From the NCBI GenBank assembly GCA_016870245.1, contig VGCA01000011.1, forward strand, positions 1-33,787: a stretch of DNA of 33,787 nt, given 5' to 3'. This DNA is from Actinomycetota bacterium (GTDB lineage Bacteria > Actinomycetota > Acidimicrobiia > IMCC26256 > PALSA-555). A program made the translations under genes and the position numbers. The notes beneath the pieces are model-generated. The model did not search any database and was not told the origin of the DNA. It saw only the letters and a program-made list of their open reading frames with translations. Of this stretch, positions 7,039 through 14,446 are shown one piece after another (within the stretch, counting starts at the first letter, position 1; every line of letters begins with the position of its first letter).

Positions 7039-8235
7039 TCAGGCGGGCGGCCCGAGCCCCATCGAATCGAGCGACGCCGTGAGCTTCTCGATGTCGACGA
7101 CCGGCTCGTTGGCGCGCTCGTGCACCTGCTCGACCGACTCGGTCAGGAAGTACCAGTACTCGTGGCCGAGGGACTCGGAGAGCGACCAGAAGATGTACGC
7201 GAGATCGCTCATCCCGGGCTCGACGATGTCGAGGACCTTGAGTCCGGTGGGGGCGAACAGGATGTTGGTGAGTGCCGAGCCGTGCGTCGACACGACGGCT
7301 TCGCACTCGGCGAACAGCGCGACCTGCTCCGCCAGCGGGAGTGACTCGGGTGCGACGGTCTCGAACCCGTAGCGGCGCATCGTCTCCTCGACGGCCGCTT
7401 CGTTGCGCACCCGTCTCCGGGCCTGCTCCCGGCGGGTGAGGTAGATGCGACGACCGGAGGACACCGGCACGACGGAGTACGCGTCGAAGAAGCGGTCGCG
7501 CAGCCAGACATCGACGTCGGTCCGATTCGATCCCGAGTGCACCGCCGGCGGTGCGAAGAAGAGTGTCTCGAGGTCCCAGACCTCGTCGCCGCTGAACGGC
7601 TCCAGCCGGTCGTCGATCCCGAGGACGCGCAGGGTCTCGTGCTGGTACGGGCGGAGCGTGGCCGGGACGATGAACCGGGTGTCGGGCGGCAGGACGTCGA
7701 GCACGCCGGCGAGCAGCTCGAGCGTGTCGTGAACCCAGTGGTAGTAGATGCCCTCGCGTGCGTAGAGCACCAGCAGCGAGAAGTACCGCCCCGGCTTCGT
7801 GACGCGCCGGCGGCGCGCCACCCGGGAGAACTCCGGCTCGGCCTCCAGCACCGCGTTCCCGAAGACCGACGCCGACACCAGCCGGCCGTCGGGGAGGAAC
7901 ACGAGACCGGTTCGGCCGATGAGGCGGGCTCCGTCGAGCTCCACGAGGTCACGGGCTCCGTGGCGGGCTTCGAGGCGCTGCCTGAAGACCGGGAGGACCT
8001 CCGGCTCGATGGTGTGGGGGAGGTTGCGGTGCCCCTCCGACGCCTCGAGTACCCGGCGGACCGGTCGGCCGTTGGCCACCGCCCAAGCCGCGACGTCGTC
8101 GCAGACGGGGACGCCGCCCGAGCGCTCGAGCGCCGTGGCGGTGCGGCGGCGTCTCCTGGCCTCGACGGCCCGGAGCACCCGGGTCGGCACGGCGGACGCG
8201 ACGAGGCGCCGGATTCGAGCGTTCGGTCGGATCAT
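7039..8235 (-). CDS. Glycosyltransferase family 61 (DUF563) protein
   Basis: 398 aa. ATG at 8235 has AAGGGA upstream; a 44-residue upstream extension in the same frame is unlike the family and is left out. The C-terminal half has the GT61/DUF563 pattern: RRIYLTRREQARRRVRNEAAVEE as the nucleotide-sugar half-domain start, GFETVAPESLPLAEQVALFAE, then VVSTHGSALTNILFAP, a conserved acceptor/donor-site loop, and an expanded Trp/Tyr-rich end. The central segment LYAREGIYYHWVHDTLELLAGV is also typical (the bacterial capsule-type GT61 has Y-HW near here). Such enzymes add a sugar to surface polysaccharide or glycoprotein; donor and acceptor are unknown. No signal peptide or TM helix is seen. It stands alone, divergent from an SDR gene and convergent with nrdJ. 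Confidence 0.85.
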   Translation of the reverse strand: MIRPNARIRRLVASAVPTRVLRAVEARRRRRTATALERSGGVPVCDDVAAWAVANGRPVRRVLEASEGHRNLPHTIEPEVLPVFRQRLEARHGARDLVELDGARLIGRTGLVFLPDGRLVSASVFGNAVLEAEPEFSRVARRRRVTKPGRYFSLLVLYAREGIYYHWVHDTLELLAGVLDVLPPDTRFIVPATLRPYQHETLRVLGIDDRLEPFSGDEVWDLETLFFAPPAVHSGSNRTDVDVWLRDRFFDAYSVVPVSSGRRIYLTRREQARRRVRNEAAVEETMRRYGFETVAPESLPLAEQVALFAECEAVVSTHGSALTNILFAPTGLKVLDIVEPGMSDLAYIFWSLSESLGHEYWYFLTESVEQVHERANEPVVDIEKLTASLDSMGLGPPA

Positions 8236-8296
8236 CGCACTCGTCGTCCCTTGGGCCGTGGTGTGGCGGGCAGTGCCACATGCGTGCGGCATCCGG

Positions 8297-8302
8297 AGGG
8301 TA
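8297..8302 (-). promoter_or_regulatory. Candidate -10 for the GT61 gene
   Basis: On the minus strand TACCCT (TAnnnT) lies about 60 nt upstream of the ATG, implying a leader with the visible RBS. No clear -35 is present. Confidence 0.3.
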
Positions 8303-8330
8303 CTGCGTCGGGGCTTCGAGCGATCCGGCC

Positions 8331-8336
8331 TAGGGT
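8331..8336 (+). promoter_or_regulatory. Candidate -10 for the SDR gene at 8367
   Basis: TAGGGT, followed about 15 nt later by GGAGGGA and the ATG at 8367. This would be a short, leadered transcript. Confidence 0.4.
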
Positions 8337-8366
8337 GCGTCGGTCGGACCCCGGAGGGAGCGTGCA

Positions 8367-9146
8367 ATGGCAGATCTGGAAGGGAAGACCATCCTGGTGT
8401 CCGGCGTGGGGCCGGGCCTCGGGTCGGAGACCGCGCGCATCGCGCTGCGGGAGGGCGCCGAGGTCGTGGCCGCGGCCCGCCAGATCGACCGGCTGCGGGG
8501 GATCTGCGCCGAGCTCGACCCGACGGGGGAGCGGATCGAGGCCGTGCAGGCCGACATCCTCGACCCGGCCTCGTGCGCTTCGCTGGTCGACGCCGTGCTC
8601 GCCCGGTTCGGGAAGCTCGACGGCATCGTCCACGTGGCCGCGCTCGACGCGGTGTTCGGCACCCTCGAGGGCGCCGATCTCGACGAGTGGCGTCGCACCT
8701 ACGAGATGAACGTCTTCGGCTCGATGCAGCTCGTGCAGGCGGCCATCCCCGCGCTGAAGGACGGGGGCGGCTCGGTGGTGTTCATCGGCACGCAGTCGAG
8801 CGACCTGCCCCGGCTGCCCCAGTTCGCGTACGCGTCGTCGAAGGGCGCGCTGCGCACCCTCGGGCGGCTGCTGGCGGTGGAGCTCGGACCGTCGGGAGTG
8901 CGGGTCAACAACGTGATCGCCACCTGGATGTGGGGTCCGCCGGTCCAGATGTACGTGCAGTTCACGGCGCAGGACCGCGGCGTCGACGAGCAGGTCGTCA
9001 TCGACGAGATCGCGTCCAACATGGCGCTGCGGGTGATCCCCGAGGACGACGACGTGGCCGAGATGTCGTGCTTCCTGATGAGCGACCGGGCCCGGATGGT
9101 GACCGGGCAGACCATCTGGGTCAACGCCGGCGAGTTCATCGTCTGA
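8367..9146 (+). CDS. SDR family NAD(P)-dependent oxidoreductase
   Basis: 259 aa. Classical short-chain dehydrogenase/reductase with a Rossmann fold: cofactor glycine motif GVGPGLG at residues 13-19, the catalytic Ser near residues 144-145 (GTQSS) and Tyr155/Lys159 (YASSK). The position usually occupied by NAG reads HVAALD. The C-terminus TGQTIWVNAGEFIV is the usual SDR end strand. ATG at 8367 has a good RBS (GGAGGGA). VSGVGPGLG starts are common in actinobacterial SDRs of lipid or steroid catabolism, but the substrate cannot be assigned. It is convergent with a cupin gene; the 39-bp gap has a GC hairpin. Confidence 0.88.
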   Translation: MADLEGKTILVSGVGPGLGSETARIALREGAEVVAAARQIDRLRGICAELDPTGERIEAVQADILDPASCASLVDAVLARFGKLDGIVHVAALDAVFGTLEGADLDEWRRTYEMNVFGSMQLVQAAIPALKDGGGSVVFIGTQSSDLPRLPQFAYASSKGALRTLGRLLAVELGPSGVRVNNVIATWMWGPPVQMYVQFTAQDRGVDEQVVIDEIASNMALRVIPEDDDVAEMSCFLMSDRARMVTGQTIWVNAGEFIV

Positions 9147-9151
9147 CCACC

Positions 9152-9174
9152 GCGGGCCGCCGGCCGGGGCCCGC
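9152..9174. terminator. GC hairpin between convergent SDR and cupin genes
   Basis: Stem GCGGGCC/GGCCCGC (7 bp) with a 9-nt loop. It fills the short gap between the two stop codons and may serve both. Confidence 0.45.
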
Positions 9175-9185
9175 ACCGCCGGTGC

Positions 9186-9611
9186 TCACCCCGGTGGCGG
9201 CGTCCCCAGGCACACCACGCTGATCCGGCAGCCCTCGGGGCCGGCCTTCCACGCATGGTCGACCCCGGTCATCACGATGCAGTCGCCCGCGTGCACCTCG
9301 TGGGGGCCGTCGTCGAGGGTGACCGTGACGCTGCCCGCGAGGAGCACCTCGAAGTCGATCGAGTCGGTCTGGTGGTTCGGCGTGTCGGCACCCGGCGCGT
9401 AGTCGACGAGCATCCACCGGACGGCACCGGCCGGCAGCGCCAGGTCGTGGAGCTCGGCCCGGCCGATGGGGCGCGGTCCGGGCGGCGCACCACCGGTGTC
9501 GAACACCGCGGCGATCTCGAACCCGGGGCCGAGCGGGCCGAAGGTGGGCGCGTCGTGGAACGTCGCGCACGAGCGGCCGTCGGCGTCGGTGCCGGTGATG
9601 AGGATCCGCAT
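9186..9611 (-). CDS. Cupin-domain protein
   Basis: 141 aa from ATG at 9611; an alternative ATG two codons earlier, at 9617, is possible. The 9611 start is preferred because the minus-strand -10 TAGACT ends 7 nt before it and there is no RBS. The C-terminal half is a single cupin barrel: motif 1 is degenerate (PNHQTDSIDFEVLLAGSVTVTL), and motif 2 (HAGDCIVMTGVDHAWK) keeps the final His. In motif 1 the usual HxH pair is reduced to NHQT, so metal binding is uncertain. Such small cupins occur as sugar-binding, dioxygenase-like or regulatory proteins. No specific role can be assigned. Confidence 0.78.
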   Translation of the reverse strand: MRILITGTDADGRSCATFHDAPTFGPLGPGFEIAAVFDTGGAPPGPRPIGRAELHDLALPAGAVRWMLVDYAPGADTPNHQTDSIDFEVLLAGSVTVTLDDGPHEVHAGDCIVMTGVDHAWKAGPEGCRISVVCLGTPPPG

Positions 9612-9618
9612 CCGCATG

Positions 9619-9624
9619 AGTCTA
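9619..9624 (-). promoter_or_regulatory. -10 element of the cupin gene (leaderless)
   Basis: Minus-strand TAGACT lies 7 nt before the ATG at 9611, with no Shine-Dalgarno sequence. Confidence 0.5.
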
Positions 9625-9669
9625 CGAACGCCGGTGAATTGGTGCACGAGGCCGGTGGCCCCGGTGGCC

Positions 9670-9978
9670 TCAGCAGTCGGTGGCCGCTCGGAGCGCCTCG
9701 CACGCTCGCCGCATACGGGCGGGGGAGAGCGCGGCGACCCGTCGTCGGAAGCGGTGCCGCGGCACCGTGTGGAGGTTGTCGAAGCTCACCACGCACGGTG
9801 TCGGCACCCCGTCGACCTCGGGGGTCAGTGCGAGCTCCGACACCAGGCCCCGCTCGGTGCGGGTCAGGGCCGCGACCACGACCGACCCGACTCGGTCGGC
9901 GACGGGGTCGCGCGTGAGCACGAGGACGGGGCGGTCGCCGCCCGGCGTCTCGGCGAACCAGATCTCACCGCGCCGCAT
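9670..9978 (-). CDS. Type II toxin, MazF/PemK-family endoribonuclease
   Basis: 102 aa. MazF-family mRNA interferase by pattern: RRGEIWFAETPGGDRPVLVLTRD at the N-terminus (conserved GEIW, the GxxRPVLV turn), VVVAALTRTERGLVSELAL in the middle, and CVVSFDNLHTVPRHRF followed by an RxxCEALRAATDC end. These positions include the Arg and Thr that form the RNA-cleaving site in MazF homologues. The start, ATG at 9978, overlaps the 3' end of the upstream RHH gene by 14 nt, the usual translationally coupled antitoxin-toxin layout. When freed from antitoxin it would cut specific RNA sequences and stop growth. The target motif is unknown. Confidence 0.9.
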   Translation of the reverse strand: MRRGEIWFAETPGGDRPVLVLTRDPVADRVGSVVVAALTRTERGLVSELALTPEVDGVPTPCVVSFDNLHTVPRHRFRRRVAALSPARMRRACEALRAATDC

Positions 9979-10261
9979 CGGGGCTCCCCGGGGCGCCCGA
10001 CCCATCGGGGGGATCCGACCGGTTCGCCCACTCGGACCAGTCCTCGGCCGGGCCCCAGTCGGCGACGTCGGCGAGCGCCCGTTCGCGCTCGTCGAGGGGG
10101 CGGATGAGCCACGCATCGACGTCGCGTTCCCCGGCCAACCGGACGAGGTGGTGGCGCAGGGCATCGCGCAGCAGCTGCGAGCGGTCGATGCCGAGTCGCC
10201 CGGCCCAGCCCGTCGCGGCCTCGGCGTCCTCGGTTGCGACCCGGAAGCTGAGCATCGTCAT
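9965..10261 (-). CDS. Ribbon-helix-helix antitoxin of the MazF-type module
   Basis: 98 aa. The N-terminal RHH DNA-binding domain covers residues 1-45 or so (MTMLSFRVATEDAEAATGWAGRLGIDRSQLLRDALRHHL), ending in the typical RSQLLRDALR helix. The C-terminal tail, rich in Asp, Glu and Trp (ADWGPAEDWSEWANRSD), probably wraps the toxin. ATG at 10261 is preferred; the ATG two codons later is possible. No RBS: a minus-strand TAGGAT -10 ends 7 nt before the start, so the operon is probably leaderless. A 10-bp inverted repeat covers both the -10 and the start codon and is the obvious autorepression operator. It precedes the toxin in the operon, with a 14-nt overlap. Confidence 0.87.
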   Translation of the reverse strand: MTMLSFRVATEDAEAATGWAGRLGIDRSQLLRDALRHHLVRLAGERDVDAWLIRPLDERERALADVADWGPAEDWSEWANRSDPPDGSGAPGSPDAAR

Positions 10262-10284
10262 ACAGAAGATCCTATCTGTATGAC
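10257..10284. promoter_or_regulatory. Palindromic operator of the toxin-antitoxin operon
   Basis: Perfect 10-bp arms, GTCATACAGA at 10257-10266 and TCTGTATGAC at 10275-10284, separated by 8 bp that contain the -10 element (10269-10274, minus strand). The left arm includes the antitoxin start codon. RHH antitoxins bind such repeats as dimers of dimers; occupancy here would cover both promoter and start. Confidence 0.8.
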
Positions 10285-10406
10285 ACATCGGGTCGGGGAG
10301 CACGGCTCGGACGACCCCACCGTTCGGGGGCGTGACGGCGCGCCGGCACCGGGGCCTCCGCCGTCGCTCGGCGCCCCGCCGCGCAACGGTCGGCGCCACC
10401 GCGGAC

Positions 10407-11213
10407 TCAGCCGTCGAGGCCGAAGTTGGCGCGGGTGCCGGCCGACACGCCCTCGATGAGCATCGTGCGGGGCACGGTGTAGAGGCCGGCGAACATCTGG
10501 GTCAGCTCGTCGCTGGCGCCGACGGCGGGTCCGTGGCCGAGCGCCGCGAGCGCGTTGGCCGCGACCACGGCCGGATCCATCACCGACGGGTCGTCGGCGG
10601 TCAGGACGGCGGTCCGGAGGAAGGCCGGGGTGGCGGTGGTGCCGGCCAGCACGCACACGACGTCGACACCGGTGCCGTCGAGCTCCGCCCACAGCGCCTC
10701 ACAGAGGATCTGCTGGTACGCCTTGGTGGCCGAGTAGGTGGCGATGAGCGCGGCGCCCGCGATCGCGGCGCCCGACGACATCACCACGACGCCGCCCCGG
10801 CCCCGGTCGCGCATCCGCCGCCCGAGCGCGTGGCACAGGGCCGTCGCCGTGACCACGTTGCAGCGGACCATGCCGAGGACTTCGTCGGCGTCGCGGTCGA
10901 GGAACACCTGGCCCCGCACGTCGGCGCCGGCGTTGTAGAAGAGCAGGCCGACGTCGAGGTCGGCCACCTCGGCGCACAGCCGGTCGGCGGCGTCGTCGGT
11001 CGCGAGATCGAGGGCCACGCAGCGCACCTCCGCGCCGGGCGCGGCGTCGTCGGCGAGGATGGAGGTCCGCAGCGCGTCGAGCACCTCGGGCCGGCGGGAG
11101 ACGAGGACGACCGAGCAGCCGGCGGCGGCGAGCTGGCGGGCGGCGTGCTCGCCGATGCCTTCGGAGGCGCCGGCGATCACCGCCCAGGGTCCGTAGCGGG
11201 AGGCGTCGATCAT
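10407..11213 (-). CDS. SDR family NAD(P)-dependent oxidoreductase
   Basis: 268 aa. Classical SDR with GASEGIG (residues 15-21), NAG (94-96), Ser146/147 (MSSGA), Tyr160 and Lys164 (YSATK). The N-terminus (YGPWAVIAGASEGIG) and the C-terminal stretch, which carries no quinone- or steroid-specific signature, resemble actinobacterial SDRs of unknown substrate; a fatty-acyl or ketosteroid role is possible. ATG at 11213 is preceded by -10 TAGCGT with 6 nt spacing and no RBS, so translation is probably leaderless. It lies 145 bp upstream of the toxin-antitoxin operon on the same strand but has a separate promoter. Confidence 0.88.
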   Translation of the reverse strand: MIDASRYGPWAVIAGASEGIGEHAARQLAAAGCSVVLVSRRPEVLDALRTSILADDAAPGAEVRCVALDLATDDAADRLCAEVADLDVGLLFYNAGADVRGQVFLDRDADEVLGMVRCNVVTATALCHALGRRMRDRGRGGVVVMSSGAAIAGAALIATYSATKAYQQILCEALWAELDGTGVDVVCVLAGTTATPAFLRTAVLTADDPSVMDPAVVAANALAALGHGPAVGASDELTQMFAGLYTVPRTMLIEGVSAGTRANFGLDG

Positions 11214-11219
11214 GCGGGG

Positions 11220-11225
11220 ACGCTA
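11220..11225 (-). promoter_or_regulatory. -10 element of the SDR at 10407-11213 (leaderless)
   Basis: Minus-strand TAGCGT, then 6 nt (ccccgc), then ATG. Confidence 0.55.
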
Positions 11226-11276
11226 TCGGAGCGGCCGGTGCACCGCCTCCCACCGGGGCCGCCGGGCGGCGCCGGT

Positions 11277-11843
11277 TCAGTCCTGCGTGCGGGCCCGGGA
11301 CTCGTGCGCCGGGCGCGGGTAGGGCGGCGGCCCGATGAACGGACGCGGGAGCGGCCCGGTGTGCCACTGGCGCACGGCCTCGCGGCGCGCGATCTTCCAG
11401 TCGTCGCCCGACCGAACGACCTCGTCCTCGTAGCGGAGCGCCAGCGTGAGGTGCTGCAGGGGGCTGCCGGGGGCCTCCATGTGGTAGCCGATGACCCACG
11501 TCTCGACGAAGCCGCGGTCACCGTCGATCTCGATGTACTGGTTCCCACGGAAGTGCATGGTGGCCTCGTACGCGGCGAGCCCCGCCTCGAGGCCGTCGAG
11601 GTAGTCGTCGAGCGAGCCCTCCTCCATGGTCCCCACGACGACGCAGTCGGGAGCGAACACCGATCGCACGAGGTCCATGTCGATGGAGTCGACGCCGTAC
11701 GCGTACCGGGCGTACAGGTCGCGGATCAGCTCGCGATCGCGCAGCCAGAGGAGGGTCGCCGCCGGGTCGGAGCGCTCGGGCGGTGGGCTGCTCCGGAACC
11801 GCATCCGCGTCCGGGTCGGGTTTCGCATCGTGCCGTTCGACAT
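11277..11843 (-). CDS. SnoaL-like (NTF2-fold) domain protein
   Basis: 188 aa. ATG at 11843 with AAGGAG 6 nt upstream; a start 18 residues earlier lacks an RBS. After a disordered N-terminus of about 35 residues the NTF2-like fold follows: helix RDRELIRDLYARYAYGVDSIDMDLVRSVFAPD, beta strands VVVGTMEEGSLDDYLDGL, MHFRGNQYIEID and FVETWVIGYHMEAPG, and DWKIARREAVRQWHTG. This is the SnoaL_4-type subfamily common in actinobacteria near lipid/steroid genes; members include dehydratases and isomerases, but many have no known activity. It is divergent from the AI-2E transporter gene and 63 bp upstream of the SDR on the same strand. Confidence 0.82.
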   Translation of the reverse strand: MSNGTMRNPTRTRMRFRSSPPPERSDPAATLLWLRDRELIRDLYARYAYGVDSIDMDLVRSVFAPDCVVVGTMEEGSLDDYLDGLEAGLAAYEATMHFRGNQYIEIDGDRGFVETWVIGYHMEAPGSPLQHLTLALRYEDEVVRSGDDWKIARREAVRQWHTGPLPRPFIGPPPYPRPAHESRARTQD

Positions 11844-11883
11844 GATCGCTCCTTCTCGTTGGTCGGGCCCGGCCGTTCGAAGC

Positions 11884-11889
11884 ACGTTA
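11884..11889 (-). promoter_or_regulatory. Candidate -10 of the SnoaL-like gene at 11277
   Basis: Minus-strand TAACGT lies about 40 nt upstream of the ATG, leaving a short leader that contains the AAGGAG RBS. Confidence 0.35.
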
Positions 11890-11949
11890 GGGCGCACCGG
11901 TCGGGAAGATGCGCGACCGGGACGACGCGGTCTGGTTCACTGATTCCGA

Positions 11950-13206
11950 GTGACGGACCCGACCGACCCGACCGACTCGATCGAACCGAGGGACCCGATC
12001 GAGCCCCCGGCCGACGCCGCGGCTCCGGCTGCGGCGCTGCCCGGGGCACTGCCGCCGTGGTTCACCCGGGGGCTCGTCGCGGTCGGCGGGCTGGTGGTCG
12101 CGCTCTACGCGGCCCGCTGGGTGCTGGTCGAGCTGCGGGTCCTCGTGATGATGCTCGCCGTCGCGCTGTTCCTGTCGCTGGCGATGGAGCCGCTGGTCGA
12201 CCGGCTCGCCCAGCGGGGGTGGCGCCGTGGCTCGGCCACGGGCGTGGTGATGCTCGGGCTGCTCGTGGTCATGGCGTCGTTGATCGGCGCCACCGCCTCG
12301 GTCGTGGTCACCGAGGCGAAGGACCTGATCGACAACGCCCCGAAGTACGCCCGGGACCTCGAGCGTTTCGTCAACGACGACCTCGGCATCGACTGGGACG
12401 CCGACTCCCTCGTGCGCGACCTCCGCAGCGGCGACGCGGTCGACGTGGACCAGGGCGCGATCACCCGCACGGCCCTCGACGTGGGCCTCGGCGTCGGCGG
12501 TGCCCTGCTCCAGATCGCCACCGTGCTCGTGTTCGCGTTCTACATGACGGCCGACGGGCCGCGCATGCGCCGCACGATCTGCTCGCGCCTGCCCCGACGC
12601 CACCAGGAGGTCGTGCTCTCCACCTGGGAGGTCGCGATCGACAAGACCGGAGGGTACCTCTACTCCCGGGGGATCCAGGCGGTCATCTCCGCGGTCGTCA
12701 CGATGGCGTTCCTGCTCGTGCTCGACGTGCCGTTCGCGATCGCGCTGGGCGTGTGGGTGGGGATCATCTCGCAGTTCATCCCCACCATCGGCACCTACAT
12801 CGCGATGGTGCTCCCCGTGCTCGTCGCGTTCAAGGAGAGCCCGTCGACGGCGCTGATCGTCCTCGGGTTCCTCGTGGCCTACCAGCAGTTCGAGAACTAC
12901 GTGCTCGGACCCCGGATCACCCGCCAGACGATGTCGGTCCATCCGGCCCTCGCGATCGGCACCGTCTTCGCCGGTGGGCTGCTGCTCGGCGCCGTGGGCG
13001 CGATCCTCGCCCTCCCGGCGACCGCGGTGATCCAGGCGGTGATCTCGCGGCACACGATCGAGCAGGAGGTGGTCGCCAGCCGGCTCACCACCGAGCCCGG
13101 GCGCCGTCGTCGGTCCGTCGGGCTCCGGTCCCGCCGCAGTCCCGCTGCCGACGACGGTGGTGACGCGGGCGAAGCCGGCGACGACGTGCCCGCCCACGAC
13201 GCCTGA
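11950..13206 (+). CDS. AI-2E family transporter (PerM/YdiK-type membrane protein)
   Basis: 418 aa. GTG at 11950 is the only plausible start; no RBS is visible and the N-terminus is a low-complexity stretch of Thr-Asp-Pro and Ile-Glu-Pro repeats (about 20 residues). The remainder is an AI-2E/PerM family membrane protein: TM helices near residues 40-60 and 65-85, a pair after GSATGVVMLGLLVVMASLIG, a cytoplasmic/periplasmic domain (residues 115-185), further TM helices (LLQIATVLVFAFYMT, FLLVLDVPFAIALGVWVGIISQFIPTIGTYIAMVLPV, ALIVLGFLVAYQQFENYVLGPRI, FAGGLLLGAVGAILALPATAV). The motifs FIPTIGTYIA and QQFENYVLGPRI are family hallmarks. Known relatives export AI-2 or act as Na+/H+ antiporters; substrate here is unknown. 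It converges on the GNAT gene through a hairpin that contains both stop codons. Confidence 0.9.
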   Translation: MTDPTDPTDSIEPRDPIEPPADAAAPAAALPGALPPWFTRGLVAVGGLVVALYAARWVLVELRVLVMMLAVALFLSLAMEPLVDRLAQRGWRRGSATGVVMLGLLVVMASLIGATASVVVTEAKDLIDNAPKYARDLERFVNDDLGIDWDADSLVRDLRSGDAVDVDQGAITRTALDVGLGVGGALLQIATVLVFAFYMTADGPRMRRTICSRLPRRHQEVVLSTWEVAIDKTGGYLYSRGIQAVISAVVTMAFLLVLDVPFAIALGVWVGIISQFIPTIGTYIAMVLPVLVAFKESPSTALIVLGFLVAYQQFENYVLGPRITRQTMSVHPALAIGTVFAGGLLLGAVGAILALPATAVIQAVISRHTIEQEVVASRLTTEPGRRRRSVGLRSRRSPAADDGGDAGEAGDDVPAHDA

Positions 13207-13231
13207 CGCGGGAGCGCGCTCGCCGTCAGGC
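13201..13231. terminator. Hairpin carrying the stop codons of two convergent genes
   Basis: Perfect 8-bp arms GCCTGACG (13201-13208) and CGTCAGGC (13224-13231), with an inner GAGCG/CGCTC pairing. The left arm contains the AI-2E gene's TGA, the right arm the GNAT gene's stop (TCA on the plus strand). It probably terminates both transcripts. Confidence 0.6.
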
Positions 13232-13843
13232 CCGCGGGGCGCGGTGCATCGGCCGGAGGACGGCTCCGCCGTCGGGCGTGGCCACCTCGGCCATCGTGCG
13301 GAAGCCCTGGCGCTCGTAGAACGACACGTTGCGCGGGTTGGTCGAGACGAGGCCGCACGGTACGCCTTCGGTGTCGCACACCGTGAGGATCGGGGCGACG
13401 GCGAGGGCGCCGACCCCGCGTCCCTGCGCCGAGGTCCGGACGCCGAAGTACTGGAGCGTCCAGTGGGACTCGGCGATCGAGTGCGCCCGGGCCTGGAGCA
13501 CGGTCTCGATCGACGCCGCCGCGCGCTCCTCACCCACGATGGCGGCGACGGTCTCGTAGGCCCGGTCGAAGACGTCCGGGGTCGCGAAGGTCACGTCGGG
13601 TGGGATCCACGCGACCGCGACGTCGCCGGACCGGCCGAGGTACGTGTGGCCGCACTCGAAGCACTGGTCGGCGATGAAGCCGAGCCACGCGGGACCGAAG
13701 CGGGCCCAGGTCGCGTCGTCGGGGGCCATCCACCGCAGATACGGGTCCCGGGTGAACGCGTCGACCCAGACGCTGACGACCTCGGGAAGGTCGCGGCGCA
13801 GCGCGTGACGGAGCGCGAGGTCGGGCGCCGCGTCGCCGGTCAC
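13226..13843 (-). CDS. GNAT family N-acetyltransferase
   Basis: 205 aa. GTG start at 13843 overlaps the stop of the upstream DUF1353 gene (GTGA), so the two are translationally coupled. GNAT fold: substrate-side N-terminal half (RHALRRDLPEVVSVWVDAFTRDPYLRWM), central strand WTLQYFGVRTSAQGRGVGALAVAPIL with the acetyl-CoA pyrophosphate loop (QGRGVG) and a C-terminal VSTNPRNVSFYERQGFRTMAEV motif typical of the family. The acceptor cannot be inferred; the DPYLRWM segment is common in GNATs of antibiotic/amine type. It is convergent with the AI-2E transporter. Confidence 0.88.
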   Translation of the reverse strand: MTGDAAPDLALRHALRRDLPEVVSVWVDAFTRDPYLRWMAPDDATWARFGPAWLGFIADQCFECGHTYLGRSGDVAVAWIPPDVTFATPDVFDRAYETVAAIVGEERAAASIETVLQARAHSIAESHWTLQYFGVRTSAQGRGVGALAVAPILTVCDTEGVPCGLVSTNPRNVSFYERQGFRTMAEVATPDGGAVLRPMHRAPRA

Positions 13844-14373
13844 CGGGCCTCCCCGGCGGCGACCATCTTCTCGACCTGCAGGAGCATCGCGTGCTCGAGC
13901 GGGGGTGCGCTGCCCTTGGTCTGCTGACGCCGGTAGGCCTTGAACCCGAACGCGGCGACGGCGGCCCACATCGTCCAGCGCCGCCAGCCCGCGACCCAGA
14001 CCCGGAATCGAGGGCGGGATCGCCGCCCGAGGATCGCGACGTCGAGGACCCGCATCGCCTCGCGGAAGATGCGGTCGGCTTCGCGCTTGGAGGGCCGGCG
14101 CATGGTCTGCGCGCCGACGTCGGTGACCCCACCCAGCTGGTAGAGGAAGTCGTGGACGATCGCGGCGCGGCCGTGGCGCCCCCACGGCGAGATGATCGCC
14201 CAGAACGGTCGGGGCACCGAGGCGAAGTCGGTCGCGAACTCGGGTGGGACGTTGACGGTCTCGGAGTCGGGCGTGTCGACGGTCCGGTACGAGACCGGCT
14301 CGCACAGCTCCCATTCGAACACCCGGCCCGAGAGCCGGTTCACGACGGTGACGTCCTCGGTGAACCGTGCCAT
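13840..14373 (-). CDS. DUF1353 domain protein
   Basis: 177 aa. ATG at 14373 with AGGAGAG just upstream. The DUF1353 signature is present: PPEFATDFASVPRPFWAIISPWGRHGRAAIVHDFLYQL in the middle and a C-terminal hydrophobic helix (RWTMWAAVAAFGFKAYRR) that may be a membrane anchor or packed helix. The biochemical role of DUF1353 proteins is not established. Homologues occur in phages and in bacterial chromosomes, but nothing else in this neighbourhood is phage-like. Its TGA overlaps the GNAT GTG start, forming a two-gene operon. It is divergent from the enoyl-CoA hydratase gene 73 bp away. Confidence 0.78.
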   Translation of the reverse strand: MARFTEDVTVVNRLSGRVFEWELCEPVSYRTVDTPDSETVNVPPEFATDFASVPRPFWAIISPWGRHGRAAIVHDFLYQLGGVTDVGAQTMRRPSKREADRIFREAMRVLDVAILGRRSRPRFRVWVAGWRRWTMWAAVAAFGFKAYRRQQTKGSAPPLEHAMLLQVEKMVAAGEAR

Positions 14374-14404
14374 GGCCTCTCCTGGGGTGCCGACCCGGGC
14401 TGAT

Positions 14405-14410
14405 TAGGGT
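14405..14410 (+). promoter_or_regulatory. Candidate -10 of the enoyl-CoA hydratase gene
   Basis: TAGGGT lies 36 nt before the ATG at 14447; a GAGGAG RBS lies in the leader. Confidence 0.4.
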
Positions 14411-14446
14411 GGCGCGATCATCCCACGAGGAGACGCGCCGCGACAG

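Noticed and set aside
13840-14373. Prophage remnant because of DUF1353
   Set aside because: No integrase, capsid, tail, terminase or att site is present; neighbours are ordinary chromosomal genes.
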